A stretch of 64,000 nt of DNA from Betaproteobacteria bacterium SCGC AG-212-J23 (GCA_001644455.1 LSTF01000001.1:1-64000); one strand, 5' to 3'; counted from the first letter of the stretch, positions 30,942 to 39,437 are shown. A program made the numbers and translations. Notes: generated from the sequence alone by a model not told the origin.

Positions 30942-32318
30942 ATGGCCAACCCCAGTGTCAATTCACTCCTCAAGCGGCGAATAAAGGAGTTGTCGTCCCT
31001 CGCGGTAACACCGCCGAAGGGCCTGCCCACATATTGGGGCCGCAAAGGTATGTCAGTTGAAGCGAAAGCAGCTGTCGGCTCTCTGCAAGCCGCGCTGCAG
31101 GACCTGTCAGTTGGATCTTCCATGGAACTCGTGGAATTGGTAGTCAAGCTGCTGGATGACTGCGAGCGGGTTGGGCGGCCAATTCCACATGGCTATCACG
31201 CTGCGGCGTTGCTCGCGGCGCGACTCGTCAAGAAAGTCGGACAGTCTGTCAAAGACGGGTCGCTTCCAGGGACCACATCCGTTGCGAAGGGCAAGGTCAT
31301 TGCCTTCAAGCAAGCAATCTTGAACGAGTCATTTGTGTTTGTTGATCCCTCCAGCGCGGCGAGGAATCTCTCCTACTTGGACCTGCAGTATTCGGTAGAC
31401 AAACGGAAATCGTTGGACGTAGCGATCGACTCAACTCCCGAAGTATTACTGTTGATTGCGCTAGCGGGAGTGAAGCCGCTCGAGCGTATTGAAGCACCTT
31501 TTCTGGCGTTGGTGGGTGATGCAATTACTGGCGATGCCGCTCATGTAGCTGCGCTGGCGCGCTTCTACCGACTGGCTCGCGGCCAGATATTTCACGCAAC
31601 CAACGAATACAAGCGCAAGAGTGATCCAGTCGCGGCGACAAACCTCGATATTGCGGTTGACTACTCGCAATTCGAAGATGTGGCCTATGTGATGAGTGAG
31701 GCAAACGAGAAGCAAGACGTTCTTGATAGGTTCCTGCGTCTCTACCAAGTGCTCGAAAACTTCATGATACGAAGGGTAGTCGCGAAGTTAGCTAACGCCA
31801 CACCCGGGCGGGTGTTCTCCCTCCGGGATTTTCGGGGGCTCTATAAGAGCTTTATCGACGGCGAAATCAAAACCCTATCGAACCTATTTGGGGAGGCACT
31901 GAAGATTGCCGTTCCAGCGAGTGCGCCGGGCGGTCCGCATGCCGACCTTGAAGCTTACATTCGATACCTCTGGCACTCGGGTCTGCCGCATGCATCCATG
32001 CATGCGGACCTTGAGGTCCTTCTGGACCGTATCGATCCTGGTGGAGGATACAAGCCCATAAATAGTTTCCACTCGCAGCTAGATGGGCGGAAGTTCGCGA
32101 GACTGATTTATGCGGTCAGGAACTCCATCGTTCATAACAAGGAGACGGAGTTTCATCTGACACACAAGACGTTGACGCCCGCGCTTGTCATATTGATGAA
32201 CGAGGTTCTCTTTCCCGCACTCGAAGAGATGATCTTTTCATGTGTGTGTGCGCCGACACCGGGGAACTTCGTTCGCTATGACCACCGTCAAATGGCTCTC
32301 TACGAAAGGATCGCCTAG
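30942..32318 (+). CDS. Uncharacterised protein with C-terminal HEPN-like motif
   Basis: A 458-residue, largely helical protein. The C-terminal region has LIYAVRNSIVHNKETEF, in which R393-N-S-I-V-H398 fits the R-x4-6-H motif of HEPN RNases and related abortive-infection proteins. The preceding 390 residues, including PIPHGYHAAALLAARLVKKVG, are not recognised. Its ATG follows the upstream stop with no gap, so the two are certainly co-transcribed. A toxin or effector role is inference from the motif and the restriction-modification neighbourhood. A non-catalytic HEPN or simple scaffold is possible. Confidence 0.55.
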   Translation: MANPSVNSLLKRRIKELSSLAVTPPKGLPTYWGRKGMSVEAKAAVGSLQAALQDLSVGSSMELVELVVKLLDDCERVGRPIPHGYHAAALLAARLVKKVGQSVKDGSLPGTTSVAKGKVIAFKQAILNESFVFVDPSSAARNLSYLDLQYSVDKRKSLDVAIDSTPEVLLLIALAGVKPLERIEAPFLALVGDAITGDAAHVAALARFYRLARGQIFHATNEYKRKSDPVAATNLDIAVDYSQFEDVAYVMSEANEKQDVLDRFLRLYQVLENFMIRRVVAKLANATPGRVFSLRDFRGLYKSFIDGEIKTLSNLFGEALKIAVPASAPGGPHADLEAYIRYLWHSGLPHASMHADLEVLLDRIDPGGGYKPINSFHSQLDGRKFARLIYAVRNSIVHNKETEFHLTHKTLTPALVILMNEVLFPALEEMIFSCVCAPTPGNFVRYDHRQMALYERIA

Positions 32319-32393
32319 GGCAGGTCGCCGTTCTCGAGCGTGGTTGTGGGCGCAATTGGATGCGAGGCGTCTGTTGCGCAACCGCAGCTCTAA

Positions 32394-33344
32394 CTACAAC
32401 TGCAACCCGAACTCCCGGCTGATCCGTGCCGTCTGCTCGTAGGTTTCAGCAAGGATCTTCGCCAGCTCCTCCGGCGTGCTCGAGAGCGCGATCGTGCCCG
32501 CCTTTTCCGCCATCTCGCGATATGCCGCCGACTGCACCACCGCGACGACATGGCGGTTGAGGAGCGAGACGATCGGCTGCGGGGTGCCTGAGCCGACGCA
32601 GATGCCGAGCCAGCCGAAGCGCACGAACGGCAGGCCCTTCTCGACGAGCGTCGGGATCTCCGGCGCGGCGGCGAGGCGCTCGGGGCTCGAGACGGCGAGG
32701 AGGCGCACGCGCCCGGCCTTGTAGGGCGGAAGCACGGCGAGCGTCGGCGAGACGTAGAGCTGCACGCGGCCGGCGAGGACATCGTTCAGCGCGTCGGCGC
32801 CGCCCTTGTAAGGCACGCCGACCATCTCGGTGCCGGTGAGCTTGCCGAGCTCGAGCGCGAGGATGTGCTGCGCCGAGCCCTTGCCGAGCATGCCGTAGTT
32901 CAGCTTGCCGGGATTCGCCCTGGCGTAGGCGACGAACTCTTCCCAGTCGCGCGCGGGGACGTCGTTCGCGGCGACGACGCCGTAGTAGTAGCGCGAGACC
33001 TGGCTCACCGGCGCGAGGTCGTCGAGCTTGTAGGGCGCGTTCTTGTAGACCGCGGCGTTGATCGCCTCGAAGTGCGTGCAGAGCAGCAGGCTGTAGCCGT
33101 CGCGCGGCTTCGCGAGCACGTCCTGCGTCGCGATCTGGCCGGCGGCGCCGGGGCGGTTCTCGACGACCACGCGCTGGCCGAGCGCGGCGCCGAGCCGGTC
33201 GGCGATGAAGCGAGCGGGCAGGTCGGTCGGCCCGCCGGCGGAGAAGCCGACCACGAGACGGATCGGCTTGTCGGGATATGGAGCCGAATTTTGCCCGTGG
33301 GCCGTGGCCCACAAGAGCGAAAGGAGGAGGGCACCGAGCCGCAT
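32394..33344 (-). CDS. Bug/TctC-family periplasmic solute receptor
   Basis: A 316-residue receptor with signal peptide (MRLGALLLSLLWATAHG). Family marks are YPDKPIRLVVGFSAGGPTDLPARF, VVVENRPGAAGQIATQDVLAKPRDGYSLL, GVPYKGGADALNDVLAGRVQLYVSP and AAPEIPTLVEKGLP. The ligand is not predictable. It borders the low-GC island: its stop lies 75 bases after the HEPN-like gene. It is divergent from the MetE-like gene with 20 bases between starts, and TATAGT ends 9 nt before its ATG. Confidence 0.92.
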   Translation of the reverse strand: MRLGALLLSLLWATAHGQNSAPYPDKPIRLVVGFSAGGPTDLPARFIADRLGAALGQRVVVENRPGAAGQIATQDVLAKPRDGYSLLLCTHFEAINAAVYKNAPYKLDDLAPVSQVSRYYYGVVAANDVPARDWEEFVAYARANPGKLNYGMLGKGSAQHILALELGKLTGTEMVGVPYKGGADALNDVLAGRVQLYVSPTLAVLPPYKAGRVRLLAVSSPERLAAAPEIPTLVEKGLPFVRFGWLGICVGSGTPQPIVSLLNRHVVAVVQSAAYREMAEKAGTIALSSTPEELAKILAETYEQTARISREFGLQL

Positions 33345-33352
33345 TGAAGTTC

Positions 33353-33359
33353 TACTATA
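33353..33359. promoter_or_regulatory. Bidirectional TACTATA minus-10 element
   Basis: TACTAT on the plus strand ends 6 nt before the ATG at 33365. TATAGT on the minus strand ends 9 nt before the ATG at 33344. The hexamers overlap by 5 bp, the same offset as at 8200 and 20153. Confidence 0.5.
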
Positions 33360-33364
33360 GAGCG

Positions 33365-34513
33365 ATGTCGAAGATCCGTACTACCCACACCGGCAGCCTG
33401 CCCCGGCCGAAGCAGATCCTCGAGGCGGTGCGCGAGCACTTCGCGACCGGGAAGGCGATGGACGAGGCGATGCTCGCGCGCACGGTCGGCGACGTGGTGC
33501 GCAAGCAGGTCGAGGCCGGCATCGACATCGTCACCGACGGGGAGATGAGCAAGCCGAGCTTTTTCCACTATCTGTCGGAAAGGCTCGAGGGGTTCGCGCC
33601 GCGCGAGCCCAAAGTGAAGGGGCGCGTCGTCGGGCCGATGGACCTCGACGGCCGCGACGCGATCCAGTTCCCCGACTACTACGCCGGCTTCGAGAAGCAC
33701 AGCCCGTTCGAGAACACGATCCGCGTCGCGCCGCGCGCTTGCGTCGCGCCGATCAAATACATGGGGCGCAAGTTCCTGGAGCGGGACATCACGAACCTCA
33801 AGCAGGCGATGGCGAAGGTCGGCGTGAGGGACGGCTTCATGCCGGCCGCCTCGCCGCTGCCGTTCATGGCGAACGAGCACTACAAGAGCGACGAGGAGTA
33901 CTTCGAGGCGTACGGCGAGGCGATGCGCGAGGAGTACAAGGCGATCCTCGACGCCGGCTTCACCCTGCAGGTCGACGACCCGCGCATGGTGAGCGCGTGG
34001 GACTCGTTCAAGGACATGACCCTCGCGCAGTACCGCAAGTGGATGCAGGGCCGCATCGCGCACATCAACCACGCGCTGCGCGGGCTGCCGGCCGAGCGCA
34101 TCCGCTATCACACCTGCTACGGCGTGAACTTCGGGCCGCGCGTCTCCGACCTGCAGCTCGACGACGTGCTGGATCTGCTCTTCACCATCAACGCCGGCTT
34201 CTACTCCTTCGAGGCGGCCAATCCGCGCCACGACCACGAGTGGCGCGTGCTCGCGAAGATCAAGCTGCCCAACGGCAAAAAGCTCATCCCGGGAGCGGTG
34301 ACGCATTCCAACGTGACGATCGAGCACCCCGAGGTCGTCGCCGACCGCATGCAGCGCTGGATCGAGGCCGCGGGCGCGCAGAACGTGTTGTTCGGCAACG
34401 ACTGCGGCTTCTCGTCGACCGCGGGGAACACGGAGATTCCCGAGACGGTAGCTTTCGCGAAGCTGAAGTCACTCGCAGAGGGGGCGCGGCTCGCCGCTTC
34501 ACGCGTACGATAG
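33365..34513 (+). CDS. MetE-like cobalamin-independent methyltransferase family protein
   Basis: A 382-residue protein matching the C-terminal catalytic half of MetE, beginning MSKIRTTHTGSLPRP. Zinc ligands are visible as H249 and C251 (RYHTCYG), E283 (SFEAANPRH) and C347 (GNDCGFSS). It lacks the N-terminal half of full MetE (about 750 residues), like the stand-alone core-MetE or the epoxyalkane-carboxylase-like branch. The methyl or thiol substrate is therefore uncertain. The start follows TACTAT by 6 nt and has no Shine-Dalgarno sequence. Confidence 0.82.
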   Translation: MSKIRTTHTGSLPRPKQILEAVREHFATGKAMDEAMLARTVGDVVRKQVEAGIDIVTDGEMSKPSFFHYLSERLEGFAPREPKVKGRVVGPMDLDGRDAIQFPDYYAGFEKHSPFENTIRVAPRACVAPIKYMGRKFLERDITNLKQAMAKVGVRDGFMPAASPLPFMANEHYKSDEEYFEAYGEAMREEYKAILDAGFTLQVDDPRMVSAWDSFKDMTLAQYRKWMQGRIAHINHALRGLPAERIRYHTCYGVNFGPRVSDLQLDDVLDLLFTINAGFYSFEAANPRHDHEWRVLAKIKLPNGKKLIPGAVTHSNVTIEHPEVVADRMQRWIEAAGAQNVLFGNDCGFSSTAGNTEIPETVAFAKLKSLAEGARLAASRVR

Positions 34514-34543
34514 AGGGGTTTCCTTCTCGTCAGGCCCCTCCCA

Positions 34544-35326
34544 ATGCTCAAAGGTAAAACCGCGCTGGTGACCGGATCGACGTCCGGCATCGGCCTCGGA
34601 ATCGCAACACGCTTCGCCGCCGAAGGCGCAAATCTGGTGCTGAACGGCTTCGGCGACGCCGCCGAGATCGAAGCGCTGCGCGCGAAGCTCGCGGCGCAGT
34701 ACAAGGTGACGGTGACCTACGACGGCGCCGACATGCTGAAGCCCGAGACGATCGCGGCGATGGTGCGCAAGGCGATCGAGCGCTTCGGCGCGATCGACGT
34801 GCTGGTCAACAACGCCGGCATCCAGCACGTCGCGCCGGTCGACGAGTTCCCGATCGACAAGTGGGACGCGATCATCGCCATCAACCTCTCCTCCGCCTTC
34901 CACGCCACGCGCGCCGCGCTGCCGGCGATGAAGAAGAAGAAATGGGGACGCATCGTCAACATCGCCTCGGCGCACGCGCTGGTGGCGAGCCCGTTCAAGT
35001 CGGCGTACGTGGCGGCGAAGCACGGCCTCGCCGGCTTCACCAAGACCGTGGCGCTGGAGGTCGCGCAGCAGGGCATCACCGCGAACGCGATCTGCCCGGG
35101 CTACGTGCGCACCCCCTTGGTCGAGAAGCAGATCCCCGACCAGGCGAAGGCGCGCGGCATCAGCGAGGAAGCGGTGGTGCGCGACGTGATCCTCGCCGCG
35201 CAGCCGACCAAGCAGTTCGTCAAGGTCGAGGAGATCGCCGACCTCGCGGTGTTCCTCTGCTCGGAGGGCGCGGCGTCGATCACCGGCGCCATCCTCTCGA
35301 TCGACGGCGGCTGGACCGCGGGGTGA
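34544..35326 (+). CDS. hbdH: 3-Hydroxybutyrate dehydrogenase
   Basis: A 260-residue short-chain dehydrogenase. The cofactor site is TGSTSGIGLG (11-20), followed by VLVNNAGIQHVAPVDEFP and the catalytic SAYVAAKHG (Tyr-x3-Lys). The end is ITGAILSIDGGWTAG. NNAGIQHVAP and the overall length match D-3-hydroxybutyrate dehydrogenases that feed polyhydroxybutyrate breakdown products to acetoacetate. The stop overlaps the patatin GTG start (GTGA), a pairing I recall from other betaproteobacteria. Confidence 0.9.
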   Translation: MLKGKTALVTGSTSGIGLGIATRFAAEGANLVLNGFGDAAEIEALRAKLAAQYKVTVTYDGADMLKPETIAAMVRKAIERFGAIDVLVNNAGIQHVAPVDEFPIDKWDAIIAINLSSAFHATRAALPAMKKKKWGRIVNIASAHALVASPFKSAYVAAKHGLAGFTKTVALEVAQQGITANAICPGYVRTPLVEKQIPDQAKARGISEEAVVRDVILAAQPTKQFVKVEEIADLAVFLCSEGAASITGAILSIDGGWTAG

Positions 35327-36426
35327 GCCCGCACGGCCAGACCGTGCTGGTGCTGCAGGGCGGCGGCGCGCTCGGCGCCTACCAGGGCGGCGTCTACGAG
35401 GCGCTGCACGAGGCCGGCCTCGAGCCCGACTGGGTGATCGGCACCTCGATCGGCGCGATCAACGGCGCGCTCGTCGCCGCCAACGCGCCGCAGGCGCGCC
35501 TCGAGCGGCTGCGCGAATTCTGGGCGCGCATCGTGCAGGACACGCCGCTCTACGGGCCGGTCTTGTGGCCGGGCCTGGGTGAGCTGACCGCGCACTTCTC
35601 GACGCTGACGCGCGGCGTGCCGGGGTTCTTCGAGCCGCGGCTGCCGACGTGGGGCGGGGTGACCGCGCCGGTGGGCGTCGACCTCGCGTCCTACTACAGC
35701 ACCGCGCCGCTGCGCGAGACGCTGTCCGAGCTGCTCGACCTGGAGATCCTCGCGAAGAAGAAGCCGCGCCTGACGGTCGGCGCGGTCAACGTGCCCAAGG
35801 GCGAGATGCACTACTTCGACAACCGCGAAATGGAGCTCGGCCTCGACCACGTGATGGCCTCGGGGGCGCTGCCGCCGTGGTTTCCGGCGATCCGCCTCGG
35901 CGGCGAGGCGTACTGGGACGGCGGCGTGTACTCCAACACGCCAGTCGAGGTGGTGTTCGACGACAACCCGCGGCGCGACGCGCTGATCTTCGCCGTCAAC
36001 GTCTGGCAGCCGACCGGCCTCGAGCCCGAGTCGATCTGGCAGGTGATGGGACGGCAGAAGGACATCCAGTTCGCGAGCCGCGCCGACAGCCAGATCGCGC
36101 GCCAGAAGCAGATCCACCACCTGCGCCGCATCATTCGCGAACTTTCGAAAAATCTTTCTCTTGAAAAGAAAAATGCCGCGCATCTGCAGAAACTCGACAC
36201 CTGGGGCTGCGATACCACCATGCACGTGGTGCGCCTGCTCGCGCCGGCGCTCGCGAGCGAGGACTACTGGAAGGACATCGATTTCAGCTCGGCCGGCATC
36301 GCCGCGCGCTGGCAGGCGGGGCTGGAGGATGCGCGGCGGATGATCGCTGACGCACCGTGGAAAGCGCCGGTCGACCCGATGGAGGGCGTCGTGGTGCACG
36401 AGCTCTCCGCCCGCACGAATGCATGA
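35323..36426 (+). CDS. Patatin-like phospholipase with DUF3734-type C-terminus
   Basis: A 367-residue serine hydrolase. The oxyanion loop is QGGGALGAYQGG, the nucleophile elbow G-T-S42-I-G, and the catalytic dyad Asp199 lies in YWDGGVYSN. After residue 210 comes the C-terminal domain common in bacterial patatins near hbdH (ALIFAVNVWQPTG, DIQFASRADSQIARQKQIHHLRRII). The start is a GTG at 35323 overlapping hbdH. It may act on membrane lipids or at the surface of PHB granules; the latter rests on gene context only. Confidence 0.9.
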   Translation: MSPHGQTVLVLQGGGALGAYQGGVYEALHEAGLEPDWVIGTSIGAINGALVAANAPQARLERLREFWARIVQDTPLYGPVLWPGLGELTAHFSTLTRGVPGFFEPRLPTWGGVTAPVGVDLASYYSTAPLRETLSELLDLEILAKKKPRLTVGAVNVPKGEMHYFDNREMELGLDHVMASGALPPWFPAIRLGGEAYWDGGVYSNTPVEVVFDDNPRRDALIFAVNVWQPTGLEPESIWQVMGRQKDIQFASRADSQIARQKQIHHLRRIIRELSKNLSLEKKNAAHLQKLDTWGCDTTMHVVRLLAPALASEDYWKDIDFSSAGIAARWQAGLEDARRMIADAPWKAPVDPMEGVVVHELSARTNA

Positions 36427-36466
36427 AATAGGGGAATAAAAGCGTCCGCCGGGCGGTCATTGGCGG

Positions 36467-36739
36467 ATGGACCCCAAAATGCTCGCCGAAGTCTTCGCCG
36501 CCGTCTTCATCGCCGAGCTGGGCGACAAGACCCAGCTCGCCACCATGCTCTTCGCCGCCGACAAGGCGGTGAGCAAGTGGACGGTCTTCACCGGCGCCTC
36601 GCTCGCGCTGGTCGTCGCCTCCGGCATCGGCGTCCTGGCGGGGACCGCGCTCTCGCAATACGTCAGCCCCAAGGCGATGCACTACGCCGCCGGGGTCGGC
36701 TTCATCGGCATCGGGATCTGGACGCTGGTCCGGGCGTGA
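36467..36739 (+). CDS. GDT1/UPF0016 membrane protein, single-repeat form
   Basis: A 90-residue protein with about three membrane helices and the family motif E-L-G-D-K-T-Q at residues 17-23. GDT1/TMEM165 and MneA proteins export Mn2+ or exchange Ca2+/H+ and normally contain two such repeats (about 190-220 residues). This copy has one repeat and would have to dimerise. No second repeat gene is next to it. Manganese efflux is therefore a family-based guess. Confidence 0.85.
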   Translation: MDPKMLAEVFAAVFIAELGDKTQLATMLFAADKAVSKWTVFTGASLALVVASGIGVLAGTALSQYVSPKAMHYAAGVGFIGIGIWTLVRA

Positions 36740-36808
36740 CAGTCTGCTTGATGACGGTCTACGATCAAGCGCGAGGTGCAGAACTTCCTCGAGGAGCCCG
36801 CCGAGTAG

Positions 36809-37225
36809 CTAGGTTTCCTGCCCGAGCCGGCGCAGCTGGCAGCCGTTGGTGCGCCAGACGCCGTCCGCGCCGCGCTGCATCGGGTAGAGCGCGATCCAGG
36901 CGCGGCCGTCGGCATCGGTGAGGCGCACGGGCTGCACGAGCGCGTCGTCATCGAGGGGAATCGGTGCGTCGAAGGCGACGCTGCGCGGCCGGTAGACCGC
37001 CGCGTACTGGGTGCGCACCATCTCCATGAAGTTCTCCGCCGTGCCGAAGGTCGTGCGGATACCGGCGGTCGCGTAGGAGAAGGCGCGCGCCGCGTCGTCC
37101 TTGCGGAAGGCGTCGATCTGAGCCTCGATGACTTGGCGTACCGCGGCCGCGTCCGCCGCCGGGACCTGCGCAGTGGTGGTGAAAGACAGTAAGGCAAGGA
37201 GTAATCCGCAGACGGCACGGCGCAT
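36809..37225 (-). CDS. Secreted DUF4864-like protein
   Basis: A 138-residue protein with a signal peptide (MRRAVCGLLLALLSFTTTAQ) and a SnoaL/cystatin-like alpha-plus-beta domain: VRQVIEAQIDAFRKDDAARAFSYATAGIRTTFGTAENFMEMVRTQYAAVYRP. This is the DUF4864 pattern, of unknown function. I chose the ATG at 37225, which follows TATGCT by 6 nt. Its C-terminus ends GCQLRRLGQET. Confidence 0.8.
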   Translation of the reverse strand: MRRAVCGLLLALLSFTTTAQVPAADAAAVRQVIEAQIDAFRKDDAARAFSYATAGIRTTFGTAENFMEMVRTQYAAVYRPRSVAFDAPIPLDDDALVQPVRLTDADGRAWIALYPMQRGADGVWRTNGCQLRRLGQET

Positions 37226-37230
37226 GGCGC

Positions 37231-37237
37231 TAGCATA
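37231..37237. promoter_or_regulatory. Bidirectional TAGCATA minus-10 element, second copy
   Basis: On the minus strand TATGCT ends 6 nt before the ATG at 37225. On the plus strand TAGCAT ends 10 nt before the LtrA ATG at 37247, so that side would have a leader of only a few bases. The sequence of the 7-mer is identical to the element at 20153. Confidence 0.5.
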
Positions 37238-37246
37238 GCGGCAAGC

Positions 37247-38344
37247 ATGGCCGCCACCCCGCAGGAACCGCAGGCCCACGTCTCGACGATCGAGCTGTTC
37301 TTCGACCTCGTCTTCGTCTACACGGTCACGCAGCTCACGCACCTCGTCGACCATGCGCACGGCGCGTCCGACTTCGTCCACGCGTTCGTGGTGCTGGTGC
37401 TGATCTGGTGGATCTACGCCGGCTACGCCTGGCTGACCAACGGCGTCGGCGCGGCGCGGAAGATGCGCCTCGTGCTCATCGCCGCCGCGACCGGCTTCCT
37501 GGTCATGTCGCAGGCGATCCCGGGCAGCTTCGGCGAGCACACGCGCGCCTTCGCGTTCTCGTACCTCTTCGTCATCGCGCTGCACCTCGGCGCCTTCGCC
37601 TGGCAGGGCGGGGCGGGCCTCGGCCGCGCCATCGCGCGCCTCGCGCCGTTCAACCTCGGCGCGGCGGGCCTGGTGCTCGCCGCGGCGTTCGCGCCGGAAG
37701 CCTGGAAGCTCGCGCTCTTCGGCGCGGCGGCGCTCATCTACCTCGTCGCCACGCTGGCGCGACGCGAGGTGGGCTTCTCGATCAACGCCAGCCACTTTGT
37801 CGAGCGCCACGGCCTCGTCATCCTCATCGTGCTCGGCGAGTCGGTGGTGGCGATCGCCACCGGCAGCTCGCCGCGCGGCTTCGGCTCGGAGACGGTGGCG
37901 GAGATCGCGCTCTCCTTCGTGCTGCTGGCGACGCTCTGGTGGTGCTACTTCGACCGCGATGACGAGCGCGCCGAGCACGCGATGCGCATCGCCGGCCCGA
38001 GGGCGCGCGGCCGCATGGCGATCGTCGGCTACTGGTACGGCCACCTGGCGATGATCTGCGGCGTGGTGCTGGTCGCGGCGGGCATCCGCCAGATCCTCGG
38101 CGACGATCCGGCGCGCGGCGCGGTCTGGCTGGTGTCGTGCGGCGTTTCGGTCTATCTCGCGGGCGACGTGCTGTTCCGCACCGCGCTGCACCTCGCGCCG
38201 CTCGCCTTCCGCGCCTTCGGCGCCGCGGCGGCGCCGGCGATCGGCCTGGTCGGCATCTGGCTGGGCGCGGCGGTGGAGCTCGCCGCGCTCGCGGTGCTGG
38301 TCGCGGCGGTGCTCGCGGTCGAGCGCCAGTACAACCTGGTGTGA
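37247..38344 (+). CDS. Low-temperature-requirement A (LtrA) family membrane protein
   Basis: A 365-residue protein with about ten hydrophobic helices. The family N-terminus is STIELFFDLVFVYTVTQLTHLV, then WWIYAGYAWLTNG, NASHFVERHGLVILIVLGESVVAIATG and WWCYFD. LtrA proteins are named from Listeria growth at low temperature; their biochemical role is unknown. Its stop overlaps the GTG start of the following kinase gene. Confidence 0.92.
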   Translation: MAATPQEPQAHVSTIELFFDLVFVYTVTQLTHLVDHAHGASDFVHAFVVLVLIWWIYAGYAWLTNGVGAARKMRLVLIAAATGFLVMSQAIPGSFGEHTRAFAFSYLFVIALHLGAFAWQGGAGLGRAIARLAPFNLGAAGLVLAAAFAPEAWKLALFGAAALIYLVATLARREVGFSINASHFVERHGLVILIVLGESVVAIATGSSPRGFGSETVAEIALSFVLLATLWWCYFDRDDERAEHAMRIAGPRARGRMAIVGYWYGHLAMICGVVLVAAGIRQILGDDPARGAVWLVSCGVSVYLAGDVLFRTALHLAPLAFRAFGAAAAPAIGLVGIWLGAAVELAALAVLVAAVLAVERQYNLV

Positions 38345-39420
38345 CCGTGGCCGCAAGGAAATCCACCCTGCAGACCCTCGAGCTGCAGTTGCACGAGGCG
38401 CAGGCGCTCGCGCACTTCGGCAGCTGGGAATGGGACCTGCTCGAGGATCGGGTCACCTGGTCGGACGCGATGTACGCGATGATGGGCGCCGATCCCGCCA
38501 CCTTCCGGCCGTCGGCGGACGCGTTCATGCGCTGCGTCCATCCCGAGGACCGGGAGCGGGTCGCGCAAGCCGCCGCCGAGAATCGCGCGAAGGGCACCCC
38601 GTATGCGGCGCCGTTCCGCATCCTGCGGCAGGACGGCAGCGTGCGTACCCTGCGCGGCGCCTCGCACGCGGTGACCGACGCCGCAGGGCGGCCGCGGCGC
38701 GTGGTCGGCGTCCTGCAGGACATCTCCGACGAAGTCGCGGCGCAGGAAGCGCTGCGCAGCTACGCGGCGCAGGTCGTGGTCCTCTCGCGCCGCCTGGTCG
38801 AGGTGCAGGAAAGCCATGACCAGGCGCTGGCGCGCGAGCTGCACGACAACCTCGGGCCGAGCCTGACCGCGCTTAGCATCAACCTGCGGCTGATCGAGGA
38901 CGCGCTACCCGCGCCCCTGCGCGAGCAGCTCGCCGCCACCCTCGCCGACTCGCGCGAGCAGGTGCGCCAGGCGACCTCGGCGATGCGCGACGTGATGGGC
39001 GAGCTGCACCCGCACTCGCTCGACGACCACGGCCTGCCGGCGGCCCTGCGCGTGCTCGCCGGCGCGTTCGAGAAGCGCACCGGCATCCGCGTCGCCGTGA
39101 CGGTGAGCGGGCCCGAGCGAGCCGCCGACCGCGTCGCCCTGCCGCTCTATCGCATCGCGCAGGAGGCGCTCAACAACGTCGCCAAGCACTCGCGCGCGCG
39201 CAACGTGCAGATCCGCTACACCGCGAGCGCCATGGGCATCCTGCTCGAGATCGAGGACGACGGCGTCGGCTTTGCCGCGCCGCGGCTCGACGACGCCGAA
39301 GTGTCGGGGTGGGGACTGGCGACGATGCGCGAGCGCGCCGCCGCGGCCGGCGCGTCATGCGAAGTGCTGTCGCGGAGCGGGGGCGGCGCGCTGGTGCGGG
39401 TGGCGATCGGCTCGGCTTGA
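38341..39420 (+). CDS. PAS sensor histidine kinase, HisKA_3 (NarL-partner) type
   Basis: A 359-residue soluble kinase with no membrane segment. A PAS domain with PAC tail spans about 22-135 (AHFGSWEWDLLEDRVTWSDAMYAMMG, RVVGVLQDISDE). The HisKA_3 motif ARELHDNLGPSLTAL has phospho-His H168, and the GHKL ATPase shows ALNNVAKHSRA and GWGLATMRERAAAAG. Such kinases pair with NarL/LuxR-type regulators. None is adjacent. The start is GTG 38341 overlapping ltrA; GTG 38347 is an alternative. Confidence 0.9.
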   Translation: MTVAARKSTLQTLELQLHEAQALAHFGSWEWDLLEDRVTWSDAMYAMMGADPATFRPSADAFMRCVHPEDRERVAQAAAENRAKGTPYAAPFRILRQDGSVRTLRGASHAVTDAAGRPRRVVGVLQDISDEVAAQEALRSYAAQVVVLSRRLVEVQESHDQALARELHDNLGPSLTALSINLRLIEDALPAPLREQLAATLADSREQVRQATSAMRDVMGELHPHSLDDHGLPAALRVLAGAFEKRTGIRVAVTVSGPERAADRVALPLYRIAQEALNNVAKHSRARNVQIRYTASAMGILLEIEDDGVGFAAPRLDDAEVSGWGLATMRERAAAAGASCEVLSRSGGGALVRVAIGSA

Positions 39421-39421
39421 T

Positions 39422-39437
39422 GCCGCCTCGCGGCGGC
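39422..39437. terminator. Hairpin between convergent genes
   Basis: GCCGCC (39422-39427) and GGCGGC (39432-39437) form a 6-bp stem with loop TCGC in the 16-base gap between the kinase stop and the cupin stop. There is no U-run on either strand, so termination would be weak. The assignment is tentative. Confidence 0.3.

Noticed and set aside
32319-32393. Attachment site or tRNA 3' end at the right edge of the RM island
   Set aside because: The 75 bases show no tRNA-like sequence and no match to the left edge. Only the change in codon usage marks the boundary.
36436-36452. GC palindrome before the GDT1-like gene as a manganese riboswitch
   Set aside because: Only 40 bases separate the genes, too few for a yybP-ykoY fold, and the stem has almost no loop.
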